Source: Chrysophaeum taylorii (lineage: Eukaryota; Sar; Pelagophyceae; Pelagomonadales; Pelagomonadaceae). From it: a stretch of DNA of 64,000 nt. Of this stretch, positions 1 through 10,685 are shown piece after piece. A program made the translations under genes and the position numbers. The number at the start of each line of letters is the position of its first letter. The first letter of the stretch is position 1. The notes under the pieces are model-generated. The model was not told the origin of the DNA, ran no database searches, and saw only the letters and a program-made list of their open reading frames with translations. The DNA is taken from assembly GCA_029834535.1 (NCBI GenBank), contig JAQMWT010000531.1, positions 354,341 through 418,340 on the forward strand, in the 5' to 3' direction.

Positions 1-3000
1 TGCCTCCGATAATAACAATCGCAGCCAGGTGCAGCCAGAAAGACAGACCGGGTGAGACGCAAGAGAGAGCGACGACATGTGCGGGCGGGCGGGCAGGCAC
101 CCGGTCCCCTTGCCGACCGGGGGTGAAGAAGAGCGCAGAGGGGTCACACAAACTTACTTACCCGGGCGCGTGTGGCGCCGAAGTGTAGGACTTTTCGAAG
201 CAATAGTACCTATGAGAGGCGGTGCGTGACCAGAGCAAAATTATTTGAAGAATACCCTGGGTCGCATAGGCCACGCGGAGCCGCCAGCCCGTATCCGTCG
301 CAATAGGTCCCCGGCGAACAGGCAGTACAATCTTCCGTCCGTCGGAGACCGGTTGAATTTCCATAAGTGCCTGGTCTGCACGGTTCCGGCCGAGATACGC
401 CCGTCGAACAGTAATATCCAATAGGGCACGGTTTGGGTGCCGCGCTCGCGTTTACGCAGTATCCTCCTGCGCCCGAAGTCAAAAACAACAACGGCGCACT
501 TAATAATTTCGACGTGCACCTGATGTACACAAGCTGCAGTCGCTCAGCGATCCGCCGCCGGCGTCGGGCAAATAAAATCTCGCCGGGCATGGTACCTCAG
601 TCGGCGACGTCGAGCCCAAAGGACAGTAGTAGCCTGGGGCGCAGAGCCCCGTCGCGTTGCTGGCACCCTGTATGGTGTAATATCCGCGAGGCGTCGGGAG
701 GCAGTCGTCTACGTCGTCGGCGCCCGTGACCGGCATGTACGTGCCAGCGGGACACGGGATTGGATACTCGATCGCCGTCGGACAGTAGTGTCCTATCGGG
801 CACGCGTCGCGGAGGAGGTCCGGCGCTCTGGTCATACCCGGCGGACAGTACGTGCCGTTGAAGCAGCGACCAGCGAGGTCGCTTGCGTCAACCCAATCGC
901 CACCGAGCGAGTACATGTCGTCCTGGTCAGTCGTATTTGAACCACAGTAATATCCGGCTTCGCAGAGTGAACACAGAGCCGCTCCGGTAGCCGAGTAGTT
1001 TCCCAACCCACACGGCGCGGGTTCGGAGGCGCCTTCGACGCAGCCGTACCCGGCCCAACACTCGATGCATGCATTACGGTCGTCGAAGCAGTCTTCGTTG
1101 ACACCCCTACAGACCACGGGCCCGGCCGACTGTGTCTTGGTATATGGCGAGAACGACCCGGCCGCGCAGGGCAACGGCGACGTCGATCCGGCCGCGCAGA
1201 AGGATCCCGCAGTGCACTCGGCACACTCGTGCTCGTATGCCAAACCTGGGGAGCCCCCGTAGCGTCCGGCGGGACACAGCGTTCCTGCGGAGGCACCGCC
1301 GGGACAATAGCGACCCCTTCTGCAAGGCCCGCTGACGCTCGTGTCGCCGCCTTCGCAGTAGTACGAGACGTTGCACGACGTGCAGTCTGATGCTGTTTTG
1401 AGGTTCGACGAGGACGAGTAACGACCCGCAGGACACGCTGACATCGTCGCCGGGCTCGTGCCAGCTTCACAGAAAAATCCTGGTCTACAGTCCATCGATG
1501 GCTGCACGGCGCCTCGCCAGCACGCGTAGCCGGCGGGGCACTCGACGCACTGGTCGAGAGACGTCAGGTTGGTGAAATTGGAGTAGTAACCAGCAGGGCA
1601 CGGCCACTCCGTTCTCGAACTAGTCCCTGGGGGACAATAGTGCCCTGCGGCGCAGGGCGTTGTCATGTGCCACGCGCCGTACGTCTCGCACGCCCAGCCG
1701 GCTTGACAATCTCTGCAGTTGGCGACGTCGACGCCGCGTTCGAGCGGGTTGTAAGTCCCCGGCGCGCACGGCCTTGGCGTGACAGTCGCCTCCACGCAAA
1801 AGTGCCCGACGGTGCAATTCCTGCACTCAGACGTCAACCTGAGCCCAGTCGCATTCGAGTACGTGCCGGCTGGACACGCGACCTCCGTGCCCGTCGTCGA
1901 GCTCGCGGCGCACGCGTAGCCCGGCTCGCACAAGTTTTCGGCGTAGCTCGACGAGTTCTTGGGGCAAAAGTATCCCGCGGGGCAGACGCGGCACGCTGCA
2001 ACCGATGTCGTACCAGCCGCTGGTTGATAGTACCCCGCCGGGCACGCCGTCGGCAGGATTGACCGCCACGGGCAGAACGACCCGCCGGGACAAAGCCGCC
2101 GGGTGGCGTGCGCGAGGCCTTCAACGGGACAAAAATACCCAGGAATGCAAGGCGCACAGGCGTGATCGACGCTACGGCCAGCGGTCGTGTTCCCGTAAGT
2201 ACCCGGTGGGCAATAGTCGAGCCTGTGCGCTGGATTGCACCACGTCCCCGGCGGGCACTCTGATCCCGCGGGCGTCGGCGACGTCGAAGCGTTCGCGCAT
2301 CTGTAACCTGGCGTGCACTCCGTGCACAGCACGGCCCCGCCGGTCGAAAAGTATCCCACACCGCAGGGCGTCGGATCGTCGGCGGGGTCCTCGCACGAGA
2401 ATCCCGGGGGGCACACTGTGCAATTGCTTTGATTCCTGGCCGCGAACGTCCCGAACGGACACGACGACGGCGTCGCGTCGGGCGTATGGCAAAAACTACC
2501 CTTCGGGCAAGCGCGACATGTGGCGTCCCCTAAGAGCGAGTACGAACCAAGCGGGCACGGCGCGCGCGCGCTCGAGGCGGGGCTCACGCATTCGAGCCCC
2601 GCCGGGCAGGACAGGCACGCGTCCCGGCCGCCGTCGGAGAACGTCCCCCGCGCGCACGCGTCTACCGCCGTTGGCTCGGCGGTTGTCGTCCTGCATTCGT
2701 ACCCAACCGGGCACGTCGTGCACATCGCTTGTGAGCCGAGCGAATACGTCCCAGCGGGACAGGCGAGCTGCAGCTCGAGATCTTCGAACGGGCAATAAAA
2801 TCCTGCGCCGCAGCCCGAGCAGCCAGAGCGATCAGCGTTCGGTTTGCGTCCGGGCGAGCACGCGCTGCAGTTGACCGCACCCGCCTTGCTGAAAGTGGCG
2901 ATCGGGCATGGGATCGGAAGGATGTTTGGGTTTGGGCAGTAGCTTCCGGCCGGACACGTCTCGCACCTAGACGCGTTTCCGACGGCGTACGTGCCGTAAA

Positions 3001-4813
3001 CGCACTGGAGCGCGACGCCCGCGTCGCACGCGTACCCGGTCGGACATAAAACGCAGCGCGTGTTGTCGTCGCTCGCGAACGTGCCGCTCGGACACCCAAC
3101 GTCGGCGAGTCTGCCGCCAGCACACACGAATCCGTCGGGGCACGGGGAACACAATGCGGCACCCGCTTCGCTGTAGTTCCCGATTCCGCACTTGACGGGA
3201 GCGTCGCTCGGGTCGAGGCACGCGTACCCTTCGGGACACTCGGTGCAGTTTGTCTGGCCAAACGGCGCGTATTCCCCGGCGTTGCAGGCAATAGGTTCGT
3301 CCGTTTTTGTCGGGCACTCGTGGCCCCGAGGACACACCGTGCAGCCGATCGTCGTACCATTAAGAGCGTAGTATCCCTCGTCGCACGACATCGGCCCGCC
3401 GGCGGGATCTGAGCACTCGTACCCGGCGGGACAGTCGCCGCAGCGCGTGAAATCATCCGAGCTCCGCCTCCCGACATCGCATGGCGTGCATGCAGCTTGG
3501 CTGTAATTCGAAAAGCTTCCCGTCGTGCATTGGATAGGTTCTTGGCTGGGGTCCGGGCACTCGAAGCCTCGCGGGCACCGCTCGCACGCGTCGGCGCCCG
3601 CACCACCGTAACGGCCGAGCTCGCAGCGCGAGCAGGCCGTCTCGCCTGGGCCCGAGTAAGTCCCGTTCTCGCACGCCACAGGATCGGCGCTCGGATCGAA
3701 GCAACTGTGGCCCCGTGGACACGACGAGCATCGCGCCGCGCCCGTGACGTTGGCGCCCGCGTACCGCCCGCTTACGCAACTACTGCAGTGCGTCGCGTTA
3801 CCGGTCGCGTACGACCCCGCCGGGCACGCCAAAGGCGCAACGGCCGAGTTGATGCAATAATGCCCGGGCGGACACAACACGCAATACTGCCAATTCGTCA
3901 GCGAAAAGGCACCTTTCTCGCAGATCGTAGGCGCGGCGCCTGCCGATCGGCACGCGTATCCGGCGGGACACGCAGAGCACGCCGATTGGTTCCCGAGGGA
4001 GAAGGTCCCCGGATCGCAGGGCGTCGCGACGTACGTCCTCGCGCATTCAAACCCCGCGGGGCACGCCGCACACGCCGTCTGTCCCTCGAGTTCTGCGTAT
4101 CGGCCGCTGCTACAATTCTGGCACGCCGTCGACCTCGCGACCGAAATCCTTCCGACGGCGCACGGCGCCGGCGCGCTCGGGTTTCCGCACTCGTAGCCCG
4201 GCGCACACGAGGCGCAGGCCGACGCGCCATACTCTGTAGTATACTCGCCACGCGGGCACGTCGTGCAATTCGTGCTCCCCTCGGCGGCGGAAAACGTCCC
4301 GGGTTGGCAAGGGGTCGGAGCGTCGCAGCCGCCGTCGCACGTATACCCCGCCGGACATGCCACGCACGCTCGCGTCGCGTTGCATGTCGTCGAATAATAA
4401 CCAGGCTGGCAGTCCCGAACGCAGGCGTCGTCGTCGAAGATTGTTAGCGCTACGACGACGGTCGCGCATCCCGTACTACTACTACTACCGCACGCGTTGG
4501 CGAACTCGACCTCGCGCTCGTCGTCGGCACCCCACGAGTCGTCGACGCTCGACACTGTGATGGTTGCCGCCGCGCTCCAATTTGTCGGCGTAAACGTGAC
4601 GGTGGATTCGCTCGCGTAGGCTAAAGAGCTATTGCTGCTCGCGATGCTGATGACAACAGCTGCCGCTGGTTGGCTTGCCAGAGCGAGAGTGTAGCTCGTG
4701 GATTTGCCCTCCTCGACAAACAGCCTGGTGGTCGAGACGCTGATTGTGGTGGTCGTCGCCGTCGTCGAACCGCAGTGTAATAACACCGCGCCGCCCAGCA
4801 ACAACCACCTCAT
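1..4813 (-). CDS. Secreted/surface protein with many GCC2/GCC3 (ephrin-receptor-like) cysteine repeats; 3' end outside window
   Basis: The ATG at 4813 opens a signal peptide (MRWLLLGGAVLLHCGS), so the product probably enters the secretory pathway. The open frame extends further upstream, but only from a TTG. About 110 residues follow that resemble a Calx-beta-type beta-sandwich (SFVEEG-like start, Ser/Thr-rich). More than 25 cysteine-rich repeats of the pattern CPxGYxC...PCxxGTYS...C then run to the end, the GCC2/GCC3 fold seen in extracellular proteins of many protists. The long frame stops at 500, but the repeats resume in other frames. A 53-nt GT-AG intron at 467-519 restores the pattern CTSGGYCVN. 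A second intron (about 48 nt near 210-260) joins CDPG to YYC. A perfect donor GTAAGTAAG starts at 161, so the gene continues past the left edge. Function is unknown; ligand binding or cell-surface structure is inference. Confidence 0.8.
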
Positions 4814-4967
4814 GATTGATGCCCACCTTAACAACAACGCCGCGGTGGCGGCGGCGGCTTGACAGACTTTCTCCAACGGATCGAGGAGGGTTTAAGGTTG
4901 AGGAGGAGGGGTTTGCGACTATGACGCGACGACTATGGCGTGCGACTATTTTGTAATATTTCCTTCC

Positions 4968-5510
4968 ATGAAGCTCGTCATCCAGCGCGTTTTGAGCGCG
5001 AATGTTCGCGTCGAGGAGACCGAGGTATCTTCGATCGGTCGCGGAGTCGTGGTGCTCGTGGGAATCGGGGAAGACGACACGGAGCTCGATGTCGATTGGT
5101 GCGTGTCGCGCATAACCAAGACGTCGCTGTGGCCCGAACATATTGGCGCGGATCCCGCGGAGGAAGGTAAGCCTTGGCAGCAGTCGGTGGCCTCAGCCCA
5201 TCTTGATGTGTTGTGCGTGAGCCAGTTCACGCTGTGCGGGGTCCTCAAGAAGAAGAAGGGTGGTGTCTCGTTCCACCGCGCGATGCGTCCCGAAAGAGCC
5301 AAGGAGATGTACGAGACGCTGCTCCAGCGTGTGCGCACGGAGCTCCCGCAGTCCTCCAAGGTCGAGGACGGCGTCTTCGGGGCGAGAATGCACGTCTCGC
5401 TCGTTAACGACGGGCCGGTCACGCTCTCCCTCGACTCGAGAACGGGCAACGGCACGACGCCCGTGTCCCCCGGCACAGACCACTCGCGAGAGGGCGTGGA
5501 TAATTTATAA
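4968..5510 (+). CDS. DTD1: D-aminoacyl-tRNA deacylase (DTD)
   Basis: The protein is about 180 residues, the usual DTD length plus a short C-terminal tail. I start it at the ATG at 4968 (MKLVIQRV), which matches the family's N-terminus (MRxVVQRV). An in-frame ATG at 4935 would add 11 unconserved residues. The two DTD signatures are present: SQFTL near the middle and NDGPVTLSLDS near the end, which form the cross-subunit active site. DTD hydrolyses D-amino acids (and glycine mischarged on tRNA-Ala) from tRNA, a proofreading role in translation. No targeting peptide is evident, so a cytosolic location is likely. It is transcribed divergently from the cysteine-repeat gene with about 154 bp between the starts. 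Confidence 0.93.
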   Translation: MKLVIQRVLSANVRVEETEVSSIGRGVVVLVGIGEDDTELDVDWCVSRITKTSLWPEHIGADPAEEGKPWQQSVASAHLDVLCVSQFTLCGVLKKKKGGVSFHRAMRPERAKEMYETLLQRVRTELPQSSKVEDGVFGARMHVSLVNDGPVTLSLDSRTGNGTTPVSPGTDHSREGVDNL

Positions 5511-5534
5511 CAATAAGGCGGGTGCATATTATTA

Positions 5535-7346
5535 TTATGTGACGTCCGGGGCTTGTAGGCGGCGCTCGCTCGAGTCTAGTAGGGCGTGTGTCGGCAGGTA
5601 AGCGGCGGCGTTATCGTGACGCGTGCGACGAACGAGACGGCATGGGACCCCCGCAAGCAACTTAAGTACTAGTAGTACAATACGGCGGCGGCGGCGTCGT
5701 GGAAGGAGGGGTGTTCGTTCGTTCACCACGTCGCAATCGTGACCTGTGGTGCCGCGAGTATACTTAAAAGAAAGAAAAACCAAGAAGAAGCTTACGCCAG
5801 TGCAGGCGATTGCGAGGCCGAGGCCGATGAGGATAAAGATGATGTTGGTGAGGCGAATGATGCGCGGGGCCTCCGGGACGAGCTGGAGGTGGATCGCCAG
5901 GGGGTAGACAAAGGCGAGGGGAATTCCGAGGAGACCCCCGACTAAGGCCACGAGCTTGTCGAGGCTGTGGACTTCGAATATCGAGACCGCCGAGAGGCCG
6001 AGAACCAAAAAGGCCCGCGCGATGTTCCCCTCGAGGCGGCGCTTGCCGGGGTGCGTCTTTTCGTCGTCGATCGAGGAGATGCGCTCGTAAGAATCAGACG
6101 ACGACGGTCTGTTCGCGAGGTGGCGACGATGGAGGCTCTCGAGCTTGTGGACAGCGCTTTTTAATATCTGGATCGCCGGGAAGAGCTGAAGGGGGAAGGT
6201 GAACACGACGGCGACGAGGTAGGCGAGCTGCACCGAGGCCTTCCAGTTGCCGTCGGGGAGGTTGACGGTGAGGACGGTCTCGGTGCGGTCGCCGTAGGCG
6301 GCCCAGTTAACAATGCCGAACATTATGTAGACGAGGACGATGCCGCCGGCCGTCTTGAGGTACAAGGGCGCGAAGTCCTTCTGAAGGTCGTCGCGGACGG
6401 CTTCTTGGAGCGGGACGACGAGGGCCGCCGAGCCCTCGTAAATAAACGCCGAGGTGCCTATGAACAAGTAGAACGCGTTCGGGTTGAACAAGGGAAGCGG
6501 CTGCGCTTCGTGTGACACCTTCAACGACGCGAAGGACGTCAGGACGAGGAGCGAGTACAGGATCAGCACGTTGGCGGCGAGGTTCGTGTACGCGAAGTTC
6601 TGAACGTTCCGGACGCAGCTCAAAGGCGCGTACGCGAGGACCTGAACGAGACAAAAGAGAGCGAGCGACGGCGGCGGCCGGTCTGGAAAGGCAAACGCGA
6701 ACAGCTGCCGCGCGTTGGTCGCCACGAAGACGAAATAGGTCAAACAGATCCCGCATTGCTGCGCGACGATGGTCACGCGCACGATGGCGGTCCCTCGCTT
6801 GCCGTAAGCTCGCCCCATGAGAGCCGCGTACGACTTCCGGCCCTTGCGCCACGACTCTAAAAGCCGCATCGCGGCTGTCCCAAACAGCGTGTAGGAGAGC
6901 AGCAGCATCGCAAACGAAAACACGAGCCCGCCTTCCTGGAACCCCTTGGGCATGTAGAGGACGGCGGGCCCGACGGCCGACCGGATCGACGCGAAAAACG
7001 CCTCCATCAAAGTGAAGCCCGACCGCCGCGCCAACGGCTCGTGAGGGCCCTCGCGTCGAGTCGCAACCGCCCGCTCGGCCTCCTCGAGCCACGACGGCAG
7101 CCGCGGCCGTCGCATCTCCATGCCCTCCTCGTCGACTTCATCTTCCTCCTCGAGACCCCTGGCAGCGAGGACGGCCACGTGGAGACGCGACGAGATAATT
7201 ATCCCAGCGCCTGACACCTCGTCGCGTCGCTGCAGCGCGGCGCGGTGTTGGATCCCGATCTCGCGCGCGCGCGATGCGAGGTCCTCGACGTTGCTCCCGG
7301 CGGCAAATGTGTGCGCATAACCTCCAGAGCTGACCTGCTGCGCCAT
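5535..7346 (-). CDS. AAAP-family amino-acid transporter (vacuolar AVT / SLC36-like)
   Basis: An open frame of 603 codons encodes a roughly 110-residue hydrophilic N-terminus followed by about 10-11 hydrophobic segments. The first segment carries the family's start, AFFASIRSAVGPAVLYMPKG, matching the FxNxxxGxGILxLP consensus of Aa_trans proteins. Later segments include GTSAFIYEG and the repeated GG..G/P hinges near LVGGLLGIP. After the last segment comes NERTPLL, an acidic dileucine-type sorting signal typical of vacuolar or lysosomal proteins. The extreme C-terminus (RRRRRR then low-complexity) may be non-coding read-through. A 33-nt stretch at 5763-5795 starts GTAAGC, ends TTTTAAG and keeps frame, so it could be a micro-intron in the last TM region. 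Substrate is not predictable; proton-coupled neutral amino-acid transport is the family role. Confidence 0.85.
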   Translation of the reverse strand: MAQQVSSGGYAHTFAAGSNVEDLASRAREIGIQHRAALQRRDEVSGAGIIISSRLHVAVLAARGLEEEDEVDEEGMEMRRPRLPSWLEEAERAVATRREGPHEPLARRSGFTLMEAFFASIRSAVGPAVLYMPKGFQEGGLVFSFAMLLLSYTLFGTAAMRLLESWRKGRKSYAALMGRAYGKRGTAIVRVTIVAQQCGICLTYFVFVATNARQLFAFAFPDRPPPSLALFCLVQVLAYAPLSCVRNVQNFAYTNLAANVLILYSLLVLTSFASLKVSHEAQPLPLFNPNAFYLFIGTSAFIYEGSAALVVPLQEAVRDDLQKDFAPLYLKTAGGIVLVYIMFGIVNWAAYGDRTETVLTVNLPDGNWKASVQLAYLVAVVFTFPLQLFPAIQILKSAVHKLESLHRRHLANRPSSSDSYERISSIDDEKTHPGKRRLEGNIARAFLVLGLSAVSIFEVHSLDKLVALVGGLLGIPLAFVYPLAIHLQLVPEAPRIIRLTNIIFILIGLGLAIACTGVSFFLVFLSFKYTRGTTGHDCDVVNERTPLLPRRRRRRIVLLVLKLLAGVPCRLVRRTRHDNAAAYLPTHALLDSSERRLQAPDVT

Positions 7347-9818
7347 GGCGAAAACTAGAAAAAAACTCTAGTATTTTGACGAGCTAGAGCGACCTCGCAA
7401 AGCTCTCTGCAACCCCCCTTTTTCCAGCACTAGCTGTTTGAGCATCAAACAAACCAAACCCACCCACATCCTTCATGCTCCCCCCACACACCCCCCTCTT
7501 AGCAGTCGACATTTACAGACAAACAAATGGGCGACCCCGCCTTCCCTCGCGTCCTTACCCCAAAAACCTTGAACCGCGTCAACGCACTCACCACAGTCGC
7601 TCGACTCCCGCCCGCCAATCTAATAAGCTGCTTTTTTTTATTCAGCGCACGCTCCGCCCTTTGGTTTATTATTATTAACCTTTGAGTTGACTCCTAAACC
7701 CCTGAGCCGGACACCTTCGCCATTCTCTCACGTCTCCGCACAACCCATAGCCCCTCGACGCCCGTGCCACCCCTTTAGCAGTCGACTTTAAAAAACCCTT
7801 CCGTCTCTAACCACTCTCCTCGCTGTCCCCCATTCTCAGCAGAGCAGACGCCACCCTGTGCGCTGCAGCAGACGCCGCCCTGCGCACTGCTCGCTGCTGC
7901 ACAAGTCTTGTTTCTTCGGTTTTGTGGCACAACCATGACATGAAAACTTTTACTACAGCGAAGTACAGCCATTGCCAAGCGCGCTTGACAGACCATACAG
8001 CCTATATAGACAAGACTTCCAAGCAGCCCTTACCAATAATTAGACGCGGCCGTCGCCACCTGCTCACGGTCGCAGGGGATTTGGCACTCTGCTACCCCAC
8101 AATCCGCGTTTTTGACTCTCTGCTCCACACTCATCGCCGCCAACCTGCCTGCGCTGTATCGCATGGCACTTCCACCTCTTCGCAAGGGGCTCGGTGCACG
8201 CTCGCAAGTCGACGTCACCTTCACCGCCTTGTTGGGCGCTGCCTGCAAGCCTCTTTCGGTTATGCTTTTTCGGACGGTCTCGCTTGGCGGGACCATCATG
8301 GTCCCCAGTTTCTGCGATGCCCTGGCGCCCACCTTGCGTGCCGGGCCATTCGATGAAGCCCGCAGCACGATGGGTTATTACACCGGCAGACACCATCCTC
8401 TGCTGGCGATGGCCATCGGTGGAGTACGGGAGCGCCCGAGCGAAGAGGTCGCAGCTCTCTCGGCGCCGTAACGGCCGTTGCACCGCTCGCGGCGCCAGCC
8501 AAGGCCGCTCATGTCGATGTCACGCGCCGGGCGCCTTTCGCCAAGGTCCAGTTCGCGGTCACGCGGCAGCGCGAGTCGGCGCGCGGGGCTCAGCTCAAGA
8601 TAGACCCTGGGCCTGGGGCCCTTCTCTCGAATGACCTGCGACGTATGTCCTACGAGTGCGTCGACAAGATGCCGATGGTTTGGGTCGGCTCCTGGCCTAG
8701 GCGCCTACGCTGACTTTGCAGTTTTCCCGAATCGAATCTCCCGGAGGGAGGCCGCTGCCAGTTGCGTGGGGTTTCAATCCCCTGGTTGCGCGCCACACAT
8801 GCATGTACTTGGGTCCTTGGCACGAACAGTCTTACGCTCGATCGATCCTCTGGCCACAGCCTGCTCACTGAGGTGCTCCAAGGAGTCGGGATCCAAGACG
8901 AGCTCGAAGTTTTCCGCCCGATTCTTCGATGTGCCCCTTTTTGCGCGCTAGGTACAACCATCCATGCGATGATGGCGCTTAAAGAAGACGCCGGCGTACC
9001 CGGCCGAGTAGGCTCATCGAGGGACGTACGCCTGCCAGTTTGGTGCCGTTTTGGCGTCGAGACTTAGCTTTGTTGTGACAGACAGCCGTTTCCAGTCGAC
9101 CGCCAAAAAAAGCAGACAGGCAAGGTAGGGAGTACGTAACGCATGCGAAGGACGCCGACTAAAGTTTTTGTGGCACCACGCCCACGAGCGTCTATCGTAA
9201 GTGATTCGCTCATTTTGAAGAGGTTCGCAGCCTCGTCCTCTGTAGCAACCACGAGAAAGGCAGCAGTGGGCGCCGCCTGATCCGCAGAGCTCTTTTTCAA
9301 ATTTTTACTCGAACAAAACGAGTGCGACTTATTAGCCTCCAGCTCCGTACGTGACGGGCGTACTCCCGTTTGCTGGTGCATGAGCGGGGAGTGTTTCATA
9401 TGCACCAGGCGTTCCGCGAGCGGCTTCATGTCAACCAAACGACTGCCGAGCCACGCTGCGCGTGCTCGCGGCCGTGGTGCCGCTTCTGGGGCAGGGGGGG
9501 TGGGGTGATAATTGCGGCAACTAAGCTGGCCCTGCCTCGCCTAACTCGCCACTTGTAAATGCTACGTGAGGCTGCCCAGCCTCCGAGGATGAACCCGCTT
9601 TCTGCTCCTCTGCGCAAGGGAAATCGTCGCCGCCAGTAGTGAGCCAGAAGAAGCTGCCAGCATACTATCCGTCACCCTTGCCTCGGTTACCATGAGTTCG
9701 GGTAGCGGGCGTCGGCAAATACCAGGGTGGATCTTGTCGTACACGCTGATTACCCCTCCACCCCCCCTTCGTCACATTCCTGCTAGAAACCTTGTAAACG
9801 CGAAGAAGGATTCGTAAC
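7347..9818. other. Gene-poor interval, about 2.5 kb
   Basis: No recognisable gene. The first part is pyrimidine-rich (CCCACCCACATCC, CTTAGCAGTCGAC) and contains short motifs that recur elsewhere: AGCAGTCGAC with a following T/A run at about 7500 and 7776, and a relative near 33108. The string ACCCACCCACATCCTTCAT near 7455 recurs near 49220. A short imperfect duplication (CAGACGCC...CTGTGCGCTG) lies at 7845-7885. Overlapping open frames of 100-145 codons at 7922-9067 on the plus strand have no motif I know. They could be decayed mobile-element sequence. Confidence 0.5.
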
Positions 9819-10601
9819 ATGTGGAGCGCATCGCAGCTGGAGCGGGCAAAAAAGAACAGGGAGGCCGCAAAGCGGAAGCTCGAGGCGAAGCGTAGGCTCG
9901 AGACGAATCAGGTGACGCCCTCGAAGAAGAAAAAGAAGAAGATGACGACGACGACGACAACGAAGAATGTGGAGGAGTTGCCGGAGCGGATCTACGTCAA
10001 CAGGTCGCCGGTGATGATCCTGTGGGGCGCAGTGTGTGGTCAGCGCGCTTACAACCTGAACTGGGAGGAGGCCGTGTCGGTGAGCGCAGCGGCGGCGTCG
10101 CGGATCGCGAAAATGAAGGGCGCGTCGCTCGGGCTGATGTCGGGTCCTCCGAAAGCACCGAGCGAGGGTCTCGGGGTGCTGGGCGTTGTCGTGGGGACGA
10201 GCTGCGAGTCGGAGGTGGATGACGTTCGCGGTGTCGACGCCGAGGGCAAGGTGGTACAGCCGGAGCGTGCCGAGGCTGGTCTTGTAAGGAAGTTTGGGGA
10301 GAACGTTTACCAACCTCTGAAACGGGCGATGGCGAGGGCTGCGGGGACGCAGGTGCCCGAGGCCCTGCGGTCGGGGAACGGCCAGCTCATCTACGACCTC
10401 TACTGCCGGTTTCGACCCGATGTCCCCAAGGGCCGCGCCGGGTGGGCGGCCGGCGGGAGCTTTGTGACGGCGAACCTCCTCGAGCTAATCGGGGAGAATG
10501 TCCACGACGACGACGACGACGACGACAAGGTGGTGTCGTCACCTCCTCGTCAGAGTTTGCCGTCGTCGTCATCTACGTTGGCGGCGGGAAAAAAAGAATG
10601 A
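9819..10601 (+). CDS. Conserved protein of unknown function (RPxVPxGxxGW family)
   Basis: 260 codons starting at a clear ATG. The first 50 residues are a basic, Lys/Thr-rich low-complexity leader. Residues about 55-225 contain PVMILWGAVCGQRAYNLNWEEAV and end with FRPDVPKGRAGWAAGG. From memory, bacterial and fungal hypothetical proteins share this layout, an N-terminal LWAxVVAERLGF-like helix and a C-terminal RPEVPxGxxGWGAxG motif. That makes it a genuine conserved gene, but I know no assigned function. The tail is Asp-rich (seven consecutive Asp from a GACGAC repeat) and Ser-rich. It is convergent with the large minus-strand gene, with stops 85 bp apart. Confidence 0.7.
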   Translation: MWSASQLERAKKNREAAKRKLEAKRRLETNQVTPSKKKKKKMTTTTTTKNVEELPERIYVNRSPVMILWGAVCGQRAYNLNWEEAVSVSAAAASRIAKMKGASLGLMSGPPKAPSEGLGVLGVVVGTSCESEVDDVRGVDAEGKVVQPERAEAGLVRKFGENVYQPLKRAMARAAGTQVPEALRSGNGQLIYDLYCRFRPDVPKGRAGWAAGGSFVTANLLELIGENVHDDDDDDDKVVSSPPRQSLPSSSSTLAAGKKE

Positions 10602-10604
10602 GGC

Positions 10605-10610
10605 CTGCTC

Positions 10611-10648
<38 letters not shown>

Positions 10649-10650
10649 GA
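10605..10650 (+). repeat. CAA trinucleotide microsatellite
   Basis: About 14 tandem CAA units just downstream of the preceding stop codon, in the presumed 3' UTR between two convergent genes. Confidence 0.95.
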
Positions 10651-10685
10651 AAAACGTTGTTGTTGATGATGAGAGGCGGAGGGAG

